Source: Gemmataceae bacterium
Lineage (GTDB): Bacteria > Planctomycetota > Planctomycetia > Gemmatales > Gemmataceae
Length of the DNA stretch: 64,000 nucleotides
Direction: 5' to 3'
Assembly (NCBI GenBank): GCA_009691845.1
Contig: SIAJ01000009.1
Location: forward strand, 41,811 to 105,810
Shown here piece by piece: positions 26,286 to 33,872 of the stretch; within the stretch, counting starts at the first letter, position 1, and the number at the start of each line of letters is the position of its first letter. The notes under the pieces are model-generated. The model was not told where the DNA came from and did not search any database. It worked only from the letters and a program-made list of their open reading frames with translations. The position numbers were made by a program, and so were the translations under genes.

Positions 26286-26651
26286 CTAAACCACTTCAGC
26301 CGCCAAGCTGATGATCTTATTGAACTTCACGCGTAATTCGCGAGCCACCGCTCCGAACATGCGAGTGCCTCGCGGATTCAACTCGTTGTCGAGCAGAACC
26401 ACAGCATTCGTATCGAAGCGGACGTAGGTCCCATCTTCACGACGAGCGGCCTTCTTGGTCCGAACCACGACGGCTTTCACCACTTCGCCGGGCTTCACGT
26501 CACCGCCGGGAATCGCCTTCTTCACGCTCGCCACGATGACATCGCCCAGGCCCGCGTATCGACGGCGTGAGCCACCGAGGACCTTGATGCACATGCACTC
26601 TTTGGCACCGGTGTTGTCGGCGACGTCCACGTAGGAATACATCTGAATCAT
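26286..26651 (-). CDS. rplN: 50S ribosomal protein L14
   Basis: This 121-residue protein matches L14 along its whole length. The N-terminus is [38 protein letters not shown] follows near residue 36, and [16 protein letters not shown] near 73 precedes the end GARELR-like segment. L14 lies at the subunit interface. The gene after it in the standard order would be rplX, but only a palindrome-bearing spacer follows. Confidence 0.97.
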   Translation of the reverse strand: MIQMYSYVDVADNTGAKECMCIKVLGGSRRRYAGLGDVIVASVKKAIPGGDVKPGEVVKAVVVRTKKAARREDGTYVRFDTNAVVLLDNELNPRGTRMFGAVARELRVKFNKIISLAAEVV

Positions 26652-26687
26652 TGGTATGCCATTGCCGGCGATGCCGGAGTGTGGGGC

Positions 26688-27005
26688 CTAGGCGGTCGGC
26701 GTATCTGCGACCAGAACTTTGACCGGGGCCTTGGTTACAACTCGGAGCAACCGCCAGCATTTCTGCTTGGACAACGGCCGCGTCTCCATGATTTCGACCG
26801 TGTCGCCCATGTGCGACTCGTTCTTTTCATCGTGAACGTAGCAGACCGTTCGCTTCTTGATGTACTTACCGTAACGGGCATGCTTCACCAGGCGCTCGAC
26901 GTCGACGCGCCGAGTCTTGGTCATCTTGTCTCGGCTGACGACGCCAATCAGCGTGCGGCGCTGGTTGCGATCCTCGGTTGCCGGTGTTGCTTTCGCATCA
27001 GACAT
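26688..27005 (-). CDS. rpsQ: 30S ribosomal protein S17
   Basis: This 105-residue protein holds the S17 OB-fold signatures: TLIGVVSRDKMTKTRRVDVERLV near residue 18 and MGDTVEIMETRPLSKQKCWRLL near 67. It has short unstructured extensions at both ends compared with the usual 80-90 residues. It binds the 5' domain of 16S rRNA. Its start overlaps the end of rpmC by 8 bp, suggesting coupled translation. Confidence 0.96.
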   Translation of the reverse strand: MSDAKATPATEDRNQRRTLIGVVSRDKMTKTRRVDVERLVKHARYGKYIKKRTVCYVHDEKNESHMGDTVEIMETRPLSKQKCWRLLRVVTKAPVKVLVADTPTA

Positions 27006-27222
27006 TGGTCGCGCCCTTCGCTTGCGTCGCCAGTTCTCGTTGCCGTTGAATCGTCTTGATCCGTGCGATGTTTCGACGAGCCTTGCAAATCTCGCTCGGC
27101 GTTTCCAGGCGATCCGTTGCCGACTGGAACCGAAGCTGAAACAAGTGCTTCTCGATATCGTTCAGAGTCAGGACGAGCTGATCGGCGCTCATTCCCCGGT
27201 ACTCGGCTGTATTGACCTTCAT
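26998..27222 (-). CDS. rpmC: 50S ribosomal protein L29
   Basis: This 74-residue protein fits L29: an alpha-helical hairpin with MSADQLVLTLNDIEKHLFQLRFQ near residue 11 and the conserved segment ICKARRNIARIKTIQRQRE near 45. L29 sits at the tunnel exit near the binding site for trigger factor and SRP. It lies between rplP and rpsQ, the standard order, and overlaps rpsQ by 8 bp. Confidence 0.95.
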   Translation of the reverse strand: MKVNTAEYRGMSADQLVLTLNDIEKHLFQLRFQSATDRLETPSEICKARRNIARIKTIQRQRELATQAKGATNV

Positions 27223-27265
27223 TGTCCACTCCCAGAAGACGATCGCGTCTTCTGTCCTCTCCGGA

Positions 27266-27682
27266 TCACGTTGTCTGTCGTTTCACAAATCTACATTTGA
27301 AGGGCATCTTGTAGGCCACTCGGGCCAAGCAATCCTTCGCGGCCGTCTCCGGCATGCCACCAACTTCAAACAAAATCATGCCAGGCTTGATCACGCAGGC
27401 CCAGAATTCCGGCTCGCCCTTGCCCTTACCCATTCGCGTTTCAGCGGGGATGGAGGTCACGGACTTATGCGGAAACACGCGGATGTACAAGCGGCCTTCA
27501 CCACGCATGAACTGGGCAACCGTCACGCGGCCCGCTTCGAGAGCCTCGGCCGAAAGCCAACCCCTGTCCAGCGATTGCAGACCGTATTCGCCAAAGCTCA
27601 CGGTGTTGCCGCGGCACGCATTGCCACGGATCCGGCCCCGCTGCGTCTTGCGAAATTTCACCCGTTTGGGCATCTGCGGCAT
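27266..27682 (-). CDS. rplP: 50S ribosomal protein L16
   Basis: This 138-residue protein has the L16 landmarks: MPQMPKRVKFRKTQRGRI at the start, FGEYGLQSLDRGWLSAEALEAGR near residue 30, and the closing motif GKGKGEPEFWACVIKPGMILFE near 83. L16 lies near the peptidyl-transferase centre and helps position A-site tRNA. It is preceded by a 118-bp spacer with degenerate heptad repeats that follows rpsC. Confidence 0.97.
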   Translation of the reverse strand: MPQMPKRVKFRKTQRGRIRGNACRGNTVSFGEYGLQSLDRGWLSAEALEAGRVTVAQFMRGEGRLYIRVFPHKSVTSIPAETRMGKGKGEPEFWACVIKPGMILFEVGGMPETAAKDCLARVAYKMPFKCRFVKRQTT

Positions 27683-27698
27683 GGCCGCTCTCCATTCC

Positions 27699-27805
27699 GA
27701 GTTTCAAGATGAAACCCTTATCACTTGCCAACTGCCAACCCGACTCACAATCGCAAGCCTCGTTTCAACCAACTTGAAAATCGAAACTTGCTACATGAAA
27801 CTAGT
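27699..27805. repeat. Degenerate heptad repeats between rpsC and rplP
   Basis: 7-mers ACTTGCC, AACTGCC, AACCCGA lie at 27723-27743. AACTTGA, AAATCGA, AACTTGC, TACATGA, AACTAGT run from 27771 to 27805 and overlap the rpsC stop. GAGTTTCAAGATGAAAC at 27699-27715 provides inverted TTTCAA/TTGAAA partners. The units are more diverged than at 25259-25336, but the 7-nt phase holds in each block. Confidence 0.7.
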
Positions 27806-28529
27806 TGCCCCCGCCGCCCTGATCGCCATCCCGACGAGGTCCCCGACGACGACGGGTTCGAGCGGGCGCCGGGGCCTGGCTCTCGGCCGAGTCTTCGGTC
27901 AAGTAGTCCCCGTTGTTCACCCAAACCTTGATGCCGATATTCCCTTGGCTCGTCGAGGCTTCCGTGAAGCCATACTCCACTTTCGCCCGCAAGGTTGAAA
28001 GCGGAATACTGCCCTGCATCGTCTTCTCGCAGCGGGCCATTTCGGACCCACCCAGTCGGCCGGCCAACTGCAGTTTGATTCCCTTGGCACCCGCGTCCAT
28101 CGCTTTTTCCATGGCCTGCTTCATCGTTCGCCGGAAGCTGGCCCGCTTTTCGAGTTGCTCTGCAATTTCCTGAGCGACGATCTGCGGATCCGTTTCAGGT
28201 CGTCCGACCTCCATCGTCTTGACTTCAATCACTCGTCGGGTCAGGTTCTGCAACAACTGCGTCAGCTTGTCGATGTCTGCACCCTTCTTGCCGATGATCA
28301 CGCCGATCTTGGCAGACGAGATGGTGACAATGACCTTCTCGCGGGTACGGTCGATCCGAATCTTCGAAATCTGTGGCCGCTTCTTCTTCAACAGCTTCAC
28401 GATGAACGTTCGGATCTTGTGATCTTCAACGAGCAGGTCCGCGAAATCATTCTTGTTGGCATACCATTGGCTTTGCCAGCCAATCATGATGCCTGTGCGG
28501 AAGCCGGTTGGATGTATCTTCTGACCCAT
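27801..28529 (-). CDS. rpsC: 30S ribosomal protein S3
   Basis: This 242-residue protein starts MGQKIHPTGFRTGI and includes the KH domain with IGVIIGKKGADIDKL near residue 78. The C-terminal domain carries AMDAGAKGIKLQLAGRLGGSEMAR near 142 and IPLSTLRAKVEYGF near 176. The tail is rich in Ala, Arg and Gly. S3 forms part of the mRNA entry tunnel and the ribosomal helicase activity. Confidence 0.97.
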   Translation of the reverse strand: MGQKIHPTGFRTGIMIGWQSQWYANKNDFADLLVEDHKIRTFIVKLLKKKRPQISKIRIDRTREKVIVTISSAKIGVIIGKKGADIDKLTQLLQNLTRRVIEVKTMEVGRPETDPQIVAQEIAEQLEKRASFRRTMKQAMEKAMDAGAKGIKLQLAGRLGGSEMARCEKTMQGSIPLSTLRAKVEYGFTEASTSQGNIGIKVWVNNGDYLTEDSAESQAPAPARTRRRRGPRRDGDQGGGGN

Positions 28530-28571
28530 ATCGCCATTCTCCAGGCTCGTGCCGTGGTTCCTAGATTGGGG

Positions 28572-29000
28572 TTACGGTGCCGGCGTCGGCGCGGGGGCCA
28601 ATGTCGCTTCGGGAGTCGCCGGAGTTGTCACAGCAATCGGGGCTGTCGGAGCCACTGGCGTCTCAACCGCTTCATCGGCAATGGCCACATGTATGTGGCA
28701 AATCCGCCGAAGAATCGAATACGCTGTACCGCGAGCACGCGGCATGATTCGCTTGAACATCGGCCCATCGTCGATGCGGGCCTCGCTTACGATCAGGTCC
28801 TCCGGATCGCGAGCCCCACGGTCTTCCGCGTTGCCCATCGCACTCTTCACAACGCACTCGACAAGTCGCGCGCCACGATTCGGCGTGAATCGCAGAAGCT
28901 GCAAAGCCTCGTCCACGCTGTGGCCGCGAATCAAATCCACGAACGGACGGACCTTTCGGGCCGACATGTCCGCGTAACGATGAGTTGCTCTGTATTCCAT
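28572..29000 (-). CDS. rplV: 50S ribosomal protein L22 with Ala/Pro-rich tail
   Basis: The first 108 residues match L22: YADMSARKVRPFVDLIRGHSVDEAL near residue 9, then VECVVKSAMGNAED, and MFKRIMPRARGTAYSILRR near 81. That last loop reaches the exit tunnel, where changes give macrolide resistance in other bacteria. About 35 further residues consist almost only of Ala, Pro, Thr and Val. The tail would extend from the ribosome surface near the tunnel exit. The extension is unusual for the family but reads in frame to a single stop. Confidence 0.95.
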   Translation of the reverse strand: MEYRATHRYADMSARKVRPFVDLIRGHSVDEALQLLRFTPNRGARLVECVVKSAMGNAEDRGARDPEDLIVSEARIDDGPMFKRIMPRARGTAYSILRRICHIHVAIADEAVETPVAPTAPIAVTTPATPEATLAPAPTPAP

Positions 29001-29077
29001 CTCATAAATCCCGAGTGCTGAGTGCAGAACCCATACGCGAATATCTTTCGCGAGCGAATCCTATCACTCAGGGCTGA

Positions 29078-29374
29078 TTATTTACCAGGAGGGCCCGCGG
29101 TAGCTGCCTTGGCCTTGCCGCCGCTATGCCCCTTGAAGATCCGCGTCGGAGAAAATTCGCCAAGCTTGTGTCCTACCATGTCTTCAGTCACATACACTTT
29201 CAAGAACGACTTCCCATTGTGGACGAGAAACGTCACACCCACGAAATCCGGGTGAATCGTGCAATCGCGCGCCCAAGTCTTGATGGGTTCGCGGTTGCCG
29301 CTCGATGCACCCTTCTCGACCTTGGCGGCCAAGCGGACGTCGATATACGGGCCTTTTTTCTTCGAGCGACTCAT
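29078..29374 (-). CDS. rpsS: 30S ribosomal protein S19
   Basis: This 98-residue protein begins [20 protein letters not shown] and contains the S19 core [27 protein letters not shown] near residue 31 and [20 protein letters not shown] near 66. It binds the 30S head with S13. It follows rplB and precedes rplV in the standard order. The 77-bp spacer to rplV holds GAGTGCT and GAGTGCA 7-mers at about 29012-29025, with a weak inverted partner near 29066. Confidence 0.97.
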   Translation of the reverse strand: MSRSKKKGPYIDVRLAAKVEKGASSGNREPIKTWARDCTIHPDFVGVTFLVHNGKSFLKVYVTEDMVGHKLGEFSPTRIFKGHSGGKAKAATAGPPGK

Positions 29375-29554
29375 CGTTCAACGTCCTCTTGCAAAAACCC
29401 TCGCAATTCGCAGACCTTTTAATGTAGGTCCACACCACGCACCGACCAGTAGCTCAACCGAAAATGCAGCACATCGCTAGAAAACTTGCGGGATAAACCT
29501 GGCGATATCCTTCGCCTGGCTCATCTCGCGGTGTGCCACACCACATCGTTTCGA

Positions 29555-30415
29555 TCACGAACCCGCGTAGTGCGGACCCGGCCGGCGACGACGCACGATC
29601 GCCGACTTGGATGGTTTCCGTTTCTTGCGCGTCTTGCCGCCCTTGGACAAAACGCCCGTTGGCGAGCAGGGATGGCGACCACCCTTGCTGCGACCTTCAC
29701 CACCACCCATCGGATGGCTGACGGGGTTCTGCGACACACCTCGTTGGTGCGGCTTCCTCCCCATCCAACGCTTGCGACCTGCTTTACCGAGGCTCACGTT
29801 CATGTGATCCGGGTTCGACAAAGAACCAAGACTCGCTCGGCACGAAATCGGGATGCGACGAATTTCGCCGCTCGGGAAAGTCAGCTGAGCCCAGTCGCCG
29901 TCGCGATTCGTGAGAGTCGCACTACAACCGGCCGAACGACAGATCTGGCCGCCACGACCAGGCTGCATCTCGACGTTGTGAACTGTCATGCCCAGCGGAA
30001 TGCGCCCTAGCGGCAAGCAGTTGCCAGTTCTGGCTTCGGCGGTCACACCGGACATCACCTGGTCGCCAGCCTTCAGGCCAGCGGGCGCGAGGATATAGGC
30101 CTTCTCGCCGTCCGTGTATTGGATGAGGGCAATGCGTGCTGAGCGATTTGGATCGTATTCGATCGAGATCACGGCCGCAGCTACGCCGTCCTTCTTGTTC
30201 CGCTTGAAGTCGATCAAGCGATACATCTGCTTGTGGCCGCCGCCACGGAACCGGACGGTGATTACGCCCTGGTTATTTCGTCCGCCCTGCTTCTTGTTGG
30301 GAACGAGCAGCGACTTTTCCGGCTTGTTTTTCCGTGGCGTCGTGCATTCCGCAAAGTCGGACACCGACCCGCCTCGGCGGCCCGCGGAAGTCGGTTTGTA
30401 GATTCGGATGCCCAT
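29555..30415 (-). CDS. rplB: 50S ribosomal protein L2
   Basis: This 286-residue protein carries the L2 landmarks. [25 protein letters not shown] occurs near residue 42, in two conserved parts. The C-terminal loop near 228 ([20 protein letters not shown]) contains the His linked to peptidyl-transferase function. L2 is a primary 23S rRNA binder. The 180 bp between it and rpsS hold no gene, and I see no recognisable repeat there. Confidence 0.97.
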   Translation of the reverse strand: MGIRIYKPTSAGRRGGSVSDFAECTTPRKNKPEKSLLVPNKKQGGRNNQGVITVRFRGGGHKQMYRLIDFKRNKKDGVAAAVISIEYDPNRSARIALIQYTDGEKAYILAPAGLKAGDQVMSGVTAEARTGNCLPLGRIPLGMTVHNVEMQPGRGGQICRSAGCSATLTNRDGDWAQLTFPSGEIRRIPISCRASLGSLSNPDHMNVSLGKAGRKRWMGRKPHQRGVSQNPVSHPMGGGEGRSKGGRHPCSPTGVLSKGGKTRKKRKPSKSAIVRRRRPGPHYAGS

Positions 30416-30422
30416 AACTACT

Positions 30423-30497
30423 CAGAGGACAGAGGCCAGAAAACAAAAAACACGAGACAAAGGACAGAACAGAGGATAGTGTTGTCCGCTGTTCGCT
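30423..30497. repeat. Heptad-repeat array between rplW and rplB
   Basis: Seven consecutive 7-mers run from 30423 to 30471: CAGAGGA, CAGAGGC, CAGAAAA, CAAAAAA, CACGAGA, CAAAGGA, CAGAACA. All share CA at positions 1-2. They are followed by GAGGATA and then by TGTCCGC and TGTTCGC, which are inverted partners. The array is purine-rich and fills the 80-bp spacer between rplW and rplB. Confidence 0.88.
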
Positions 30498-30858
30498 AGA
30501 AGAAGTCGATCTTATCGTCCGGATGCAGCGTCACGATGGCTTTCTTCCAGTCCGACATCGTGCCCATCTTGAACCGGAACCGACGCTTCTTGCCGTGTCG
30601 AATCTGCGTGGTCACGTGCTCCACGCGAACGTGAAACATTTCTTCCACGGCCTTCTTCACATCGATCTTGGTCGCGTGCAGATTGACCTGAAACGCATAA
30701 GCGTTGTAGTGGCTGCTCTGGTGCGTTCCCTTTTCGGTCACGAGCGGACTCAGCACGACCTGGTACGGTCGCAGTTCTAGGTTCGGCGCACCGGGCTTGT
30801 GTTCAAACCGCAGCTTGTTTTTCCGGCGATACTTCACCGGACGCGGTCGTGTCAGCAT
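30496..30858 (-). CDS. rplW: 50S ribosomal protein L23 with basic N-terminal extension
   Basis: This 120-residue protein has the L23 core from residue 32: VVLSPLVTEKGT, then NAYAFQVNLHATKIDVKKAVEEMFHV near 52. The C-terminus carries KKRRFRFKMG-TMSDWKKAIVTL. About 30 basic residues come before the core (MLTRPRPVKYRRKNKLRFEHKPG), so the protein is longer than the usual 95-100 residues. L23 is the docking site for trigger factor and SRP at the tunnel exit. It lies in the standard place between rplD and rplB. Confidence 0.95.
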   Translation of the reverse strand: MLTRPRPVKYRRKNKLRFEHKPGAPNLELRPYQVVLSPLVTEKGTHQSSHYNAYAFQVNLHATKIDVKKAVEEMFHVRVEHVTTQIRHGKKRRFRFKMGTMSDWKKAIVTLHPDDKIDFF

Positions 30859-30907
30859 TGAAACTCTCCTCGTTCAGCAGACGAGCACAACGGCTCGCCA
30901 AGAACGT

Positions 30908-31633
30908 TTACTTGTTTGCTCGTAGTGCTTCCAGTGCCGCCTTGGTCAGAACCAGCCGCTTCGGCCGAAGTACTTCGTACGCGTTGAAATCCGCAGTCGG
31001 TAGAACCTTCACGCCTTCGAGGTTTCGAGCCGACTTGTAGACAACGGGATCGATCTTGTCGGTTCCAATCAACAGGGTCAGATTTTTCTTCCTGGGCTTC
31101 TTCGGTGTCTCGCCTTCAGCGACTGGAGTCGTTCGGGCTGGCCCGGCAACGTCGCGAAGATTCAGTGACTTCAGAATGCCCGCCATCTCTTTGCTCTTGA
31201 TCGCACCCAACCCGAAGTCGTCGACGACCACGGCAGCGTTATCGCGAATCTTCGCGAGGATGGCCATCCGCGTCGCGGATCGGAGAGCCTGCTTCGGCAT
31301 CGCATAGCGATAGTCGCGAGGCTTAGGGCCCTTCGACGTACCACCACCGCGACGCTTGTTCGTGCGCTTCGTGCCGATACGAGCGTTGCCGGTTCCCTTT
31401 TGGCGAAAGACCTTCTTCGTGCTACCCGCGACTTCGCCGCGACGCAACGTGCTGTGGGTTCCCTGGCGCTTGTTGGCGAGGTACATCACAACGGCATCGT
31501 GCATGAGGCGGGCGCTGATCTTGCCCCCAAAATCGTTAGCATCCACCGTCACCGCCCCGACCTCCTGGCCCTGACGGTTGTAGACGGGCACGCTGAACGT
31601 GCCGGTCACGGTTTCGGTAAGCGGGGAAGCCAT
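30908..31633 (-). CDS. rplD: 50S ribosomal protein L4
   Basis: This 241-residue protein shows the L4 landmarks: VPVYNRQGQEVGAVTV near residue 14, GTHSTLRRGEVAGSTKKVFRQKGTGNAR near 57 in two conserved blocks, and the tunnel-lining basic loop with KRRGGGTSKGPKPRDYR. I chose the ATG at 31633, with AAGGA 9 nt upstream; the upstream in-frame ATG at 31705 lies inside a palindrome and adds 24 unlikely residues. The usual upstream neighbour rplC (L3) is absent, leaving only 164 bp to rpsJ. Confidence 0.96.
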   Translation of the reverse strand: MASPLTETVTGTFSVPVYNRQGQEVGAVTVDANDFGGKISARLMHDAVVMYLANKRQGTHSTLRRGEVAGSTKKVFRQKGTGNARIGTKRTNKRRGGGTSKGPKPRDYRYAMPKQALRSATRMAILAKIRDNAAVVVDDFGLGAIKSKEMAGILKSLNLRDVAGPARTTPVAEGETPKKPRKKNLTLLIGTDKIDPVVYKSARNLEGVKVLPTADFNAYEVLRPKRLVLTKAALEALRANK

Positions 31634-31657
31634 CTCGTGGTTCCTTAACCGTCGATC

Positions 31658-31712
31658 GTAGCAGTTGCACTCCGTGTGCCGCTTGTCACGGCACACGGAG
31701 TGCAACTGCTAC
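31658..31712. repeat. 24-bp perfect palindrome between rpsJ and rplD (class B)
   Basis: A 24-base arm at 31658-31681 is exactly inverted at 31689-31712 around a 7-base loop. The arm contains GCACTCCGTGTGCCG. A close relative with the same CACTCCGT and TGCCG parts is present 22 kb away at 53949-54018. The stem lies in the transcribed spacer where rplC would be expected. Confidence 0.93.
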
Positions 31713-31727
31713 ATTTCCAGGAATGAA

Positions 31728-31767
31728 GCCGCCGCGTTTGCCTCAATTGAGGGGCAAACGCGGCGGC
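31728..31767. repeat. 15-bp palindrome next to the class B element
   Basis: GCCGCCGCGTTTGCC at 31728-31742 is exactly inverted at 31753-31767 around a 10-base loop that contains the self-complementary TCAATTGA. It follows the class B palindrome after 15 bp, so the rpsJ-rplD spacer holds two adjacent strong stem-loops and no gene. Confidence 0.9.
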
Positions 31768-31797
31768 CCCGAACATCCAACTATCTGTCAATCCGAC

Positions 31798-32115
31798 CTA
31801 ACTCATTACTCGAATCTTGATGTCAACGCCAGGCGGGAGACTCAAGCCCTTGTTAAGCGCCTCGATCGTTTTGACCGTTGGCTGCAAAATATCGATCAAA
31901 CGCTTGTGCGTTCGAATTTCAAATTGCTCGCGCGACTTGCGGTCAATGAACGGTCCACGCAATACCGTGTATCGTTCGATCCGTGTTGGCAACGGAATCG
32001 GACCGTGGACTTCCGCCCCCGTGTTTTTGGCTGTGGCGACGATCTCGAGTGCCGTCCGATCGAGGGCCTCGTGATCGTATCCTTCCATCCGAATTCGGAT
32101 GCGTTCGTTTTGCAT
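31798..32115 (-). CDS. rpsJ: 30S ribosomal protein S10
   Basis: This 105-residue protein begins [19 protein letters not shown] and shows the S10 landmarks [24 protein letters not shown] near residue 31, in two conserved parts, and [17 protein letters not shown] near 65. S10 is a 30S head protein and, in E. coli, the antitermination factor NusE. I chose the ATG at 32115, which has AAAAGG 5 nt upstream; the in-frame ATG at 32130 is also possible. It is the first gene of the leftward cluster and is divergent from the Trm112-like gene. Confidence 0.96.
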   Translation of the reverse strand: MQNERIRIRMEGYDHEALDRTALEIVATAKNTGAEVHGPIPLPTRIERYTVLRGPFIDRKSREQFEIRTHKRLIDILQPTVKTIEALNKGLSLPPGVDIKIRVMS

Positions 32116-32170
32116 ACCGGCCTTTTCCATCCCGAAGGTTACGTGCGCAACACACAAGTGGGAAAAAATA

Positions 32171-32198
32171 ATCGTAGAGAGCAAACCCGCGAAGGCAA
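32171..32198 (-). promoter_or_regulatory. Possible promoter of the S10 cluster
   Basis: On the minus strand TTGCCT (32193-32198) and TACGAT (32171-32176) are separated by 16 bp, a fair match to -35 and -10 boxes. They are placed 56 bp before the chosen rpsJ start. This rests on sequence match alone, and planctomycete promoters are often poorly conserved. Confidence 0.3.
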
Positions 32199-32205
32199 TG
32201 CACAG

Positions 32206-32235
32206 TTGTGATTTTTTCTCGATCCGGCGTATAAA
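32206..32235 (+). promoter_or_regulatory. Possible promoter of the Trm112-like gene
   Basis: TTGTGA (32206-32211) and TATAAA (32230-32235) are separated by 18 bp, matching sigma-70-type boxes, 26 bp before the ATG at 32261. The motif could also serve the helicase downstream. It is divergent from the possible rpsJ promoter. Confidence 0.35.
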
Positions 32236-32260
32236 TCGTCGCCGTTTCTATCATGAGAGC

Positions 32261-32470
32261 ATGATCACGCCGGAAATGCTCGACATCCTTCGCTGCCCGA
32301 TGCATCCGCAGCGAGAAACCAAGCTCGAACTGGACGATACGCGGCTGGTTTGCTCGTCGTGTCGCTTGCAATTTCGCATTCGCGAGGGCTTTCCCTCGCT
32401 ACTTATTGAAGAGGCTACTCTACCCGAAGGATGCACGAACTTGAAGCATTTGCCTTGTCAGCAAAAATAG
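32261..32470 (+). CDS. Trm112-like zinc-ribbon protein
   Basis: This 69-residue protein reads MITPEMLDILRCPMHPQRET, followed by LVCSSCRLQFRIREGFPSLL. That is the Trm112/UPF0434 (YcaR) pattern, in which a CP near residue 12 and a later CxxC surround the strand before IRxGxPxLL. Only three of the four usual zinc-site cysteines are seen, because the first pair is CPMH rather than CPxC; the His could replace one ligand. Bacterial members are thought to help methyltransferases or other partners. Methylation activity is not shown. It lies 91 bp before the helicase gene and may share a transcript with it. Confidence 0.78.
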   Translation: MITPEMLDILRCPMHPQRETKLELDDTRLVCSSCRLQFRIREGFPSLLIEEATLPEGCTNLKHLPCQQK

Positions 32471-32561
32471 CGAAACCCATTTTCCTCTGCATCGCGGCAC
32501 CGTTTCCGACTCAAGACCTCATAAGATAGTTAGGTCTTTACTCATTACCTGGAGTTCTTTG

Positions 32562-33809
32562 TTGACTGCCGAGCCGACCGAACCTGTACTTAGCGGGTTC
32601 CGTTCCCTGAACCTGATGGCACCGCTAAACGATGCTCTTGATCGTGCGGGCTATACCGAGCCAAGCCCCATTCAATCCGCCGTGATCCCCGTCGCCATGA
32701 CCGGCAAGGACGTCATTGGCCAGGCACAAACCGGAACTGGAAAAACAGCGGCTTTTCTGCTTCCTTTCATGAACCGTTGGCGTGGCGGCAATCCGTTGAA
32801 GCCCCAGGCCCTTGTGATGGCCCCGACGCGTGAGTTGGCCGTTCAAGTCGCGGAAGAAGCCGAAAAACTTTCTCCCAGTCGCCACTTCAAGACCGTCCCC
32901 GTTTATGGCGGACAGCGGTTCGCCGGCCAGCTGGCAAAGCTGCAGCAGGGTTGCACGCTCATCGTCGGCACTCCGGGGCGGGTGCTTGACCATCTCACGC
33001 GTGGCACGATCTCCGTCGAGAAAATTCGCTACGTCGTTCTCGACGAAGCGGACCGCATGCTCGACATCGGCTTTCGGCCGCAGATCGAGAAGATCATGCG
33101 CAAACTGCCGGAAGGCCGGCAGACACTGATGATGTCGGCCACACTTCCTGCCGACGTCATGAAGCTCAAAGATCGTTACATGCACGACCCCGAGCACGTG
33201 AACGTTTCGCCTGCCGTGTTGACTGTCGAAAAGATCGATCAGAAATACATCACGGTGGACGAGGATCGCAAGACAGAACTCCTTCTCAAAGTGCTGGGCC
33301 GCGAAAAACCGAGACAGTGCCTGGTCTTTGTCGAACGCAAGCGCTGGGCCGATCGGTTGTATCGGAGCATCAAGGCTCATCACGTCACGGCTGCCGCGAT
33401 TCACGGGGATTTGCCGCAACCGCAACGCGAACGAATCATGGCGGCTTTCCGAGACGGCAAGATCAAGGTGCTGATTGCCACGGACGTCATGAGCCGTGGC
33501 ATCGACGTTTCGGGCATCTCGCACATTATCAACTACGATTTGCCGAACGATCTGGAGAGCTACGTTCATCGCATCGGCCGCACCGGACGAATGGGTGCCG
33601 ACGGCATGGCCATCTCTTTCGTCATGCCCGATCAGGGGGATGTGCTCACGGAGATTGAGCACCTGATCAATCGCGAAATCCCGGTAGATCGCGTCGAAGG
33701 ATTTGAAGCTTTCACACCGCGGGTGAAGGTGAACAAATCTGATGTGCCAGCAAAAGCAAGCACGCCGGTGTTCGGTCGAAACCGGCGTACTTACTCGAAG
33801 CGACTGTAG
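32562..33809 (+). CDS. DEAD-box ATP-dependent RNA helicase
   Basis: This 415-residue protein carries all DEAD-box motifs in order: the Q motif GYTEPSPIQSAVIP near residue 32, AQTGTGKTAAF near 53 (I), PTRELAVQV near 90 (Ia), TPGRVLDHL near 142 (Ib), VLDEADRML near 163 (II) and SAT near 192 (III). ATDVMSRGIDVSGI near 305 (V) and HRIGRTGRMG near 334 (VI) complete the set. It probably unwinds structured RNA in ribosome assembly or mRNA decay, like RhlE or CshA. The start is a TTG at 32562, with GGAG 7 nt upstream; the TTG at 32559 is too close to it. The long hairpins in nearby spacers would be natural substrates, but this is speculation. Confidence 0.93.
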   Translation: MTAEPTEPVLSGFRSLNLMAPLNDALDRAGYTEPSPIQSAVIPVAMTGKDVIGQAQTGTGKTAAFLLPFMNRWRGGNPLKPQALVMAPTRELAVQVAEEAEKLSPSRHFKTVPVYGGQRFAGQLAKLQQGCTLIVGTPGRVLDHLTRGTISVEKIRYVVLDEADRMLDIGFRPQIEKIMRKLPEGRQTLMMSATLPADVMKLKDRYMHDPEHVNVSPAVLTVEKIDQKYITVDEDRKTELLLKVLGREKPRQCLVFVERKRWADRLYRSIKAHHVTAAAIHGDLPQPQRERIMAAFRDGKIKVLIATDVMSRGIDVSGISHIINYDLPNDLESYVHRIGRTGRMGADGMAISFVMPDQGDVLTEIEHLINREIPVDRVEGFEAFTPRVKVNKSDVPAKASTPVFGRNRRTYSKRL

Positions 33810-33833
33810 AACGGGCGGCTCGCCTGTTCGTGA

Positions 33834-33862
33834 GTAGTTGCAGGCGAACCGCCTGCAACTAC
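33834..33862. repeat. 13-bp perfect palindrome between convergent genes
   Basis: GTAGTTGCAGGCG at 33834-33846 is exactly inverted at 33850-33862 around the 3-base loop AAC. It lies between the convergent stops of the helicase and the DUF4139 gene. No T-tract follows on either side. Confidence 0.88.
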
Positions 33863-33872
33863 CTTCTAACTA

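Noticed and set aside
31634..31797. A short or split rplC hidden in the rpsJ-rplD spacer
   Set aside because: Only 164 bp are available and most are palindromes; no L3 motif is found in any frame.
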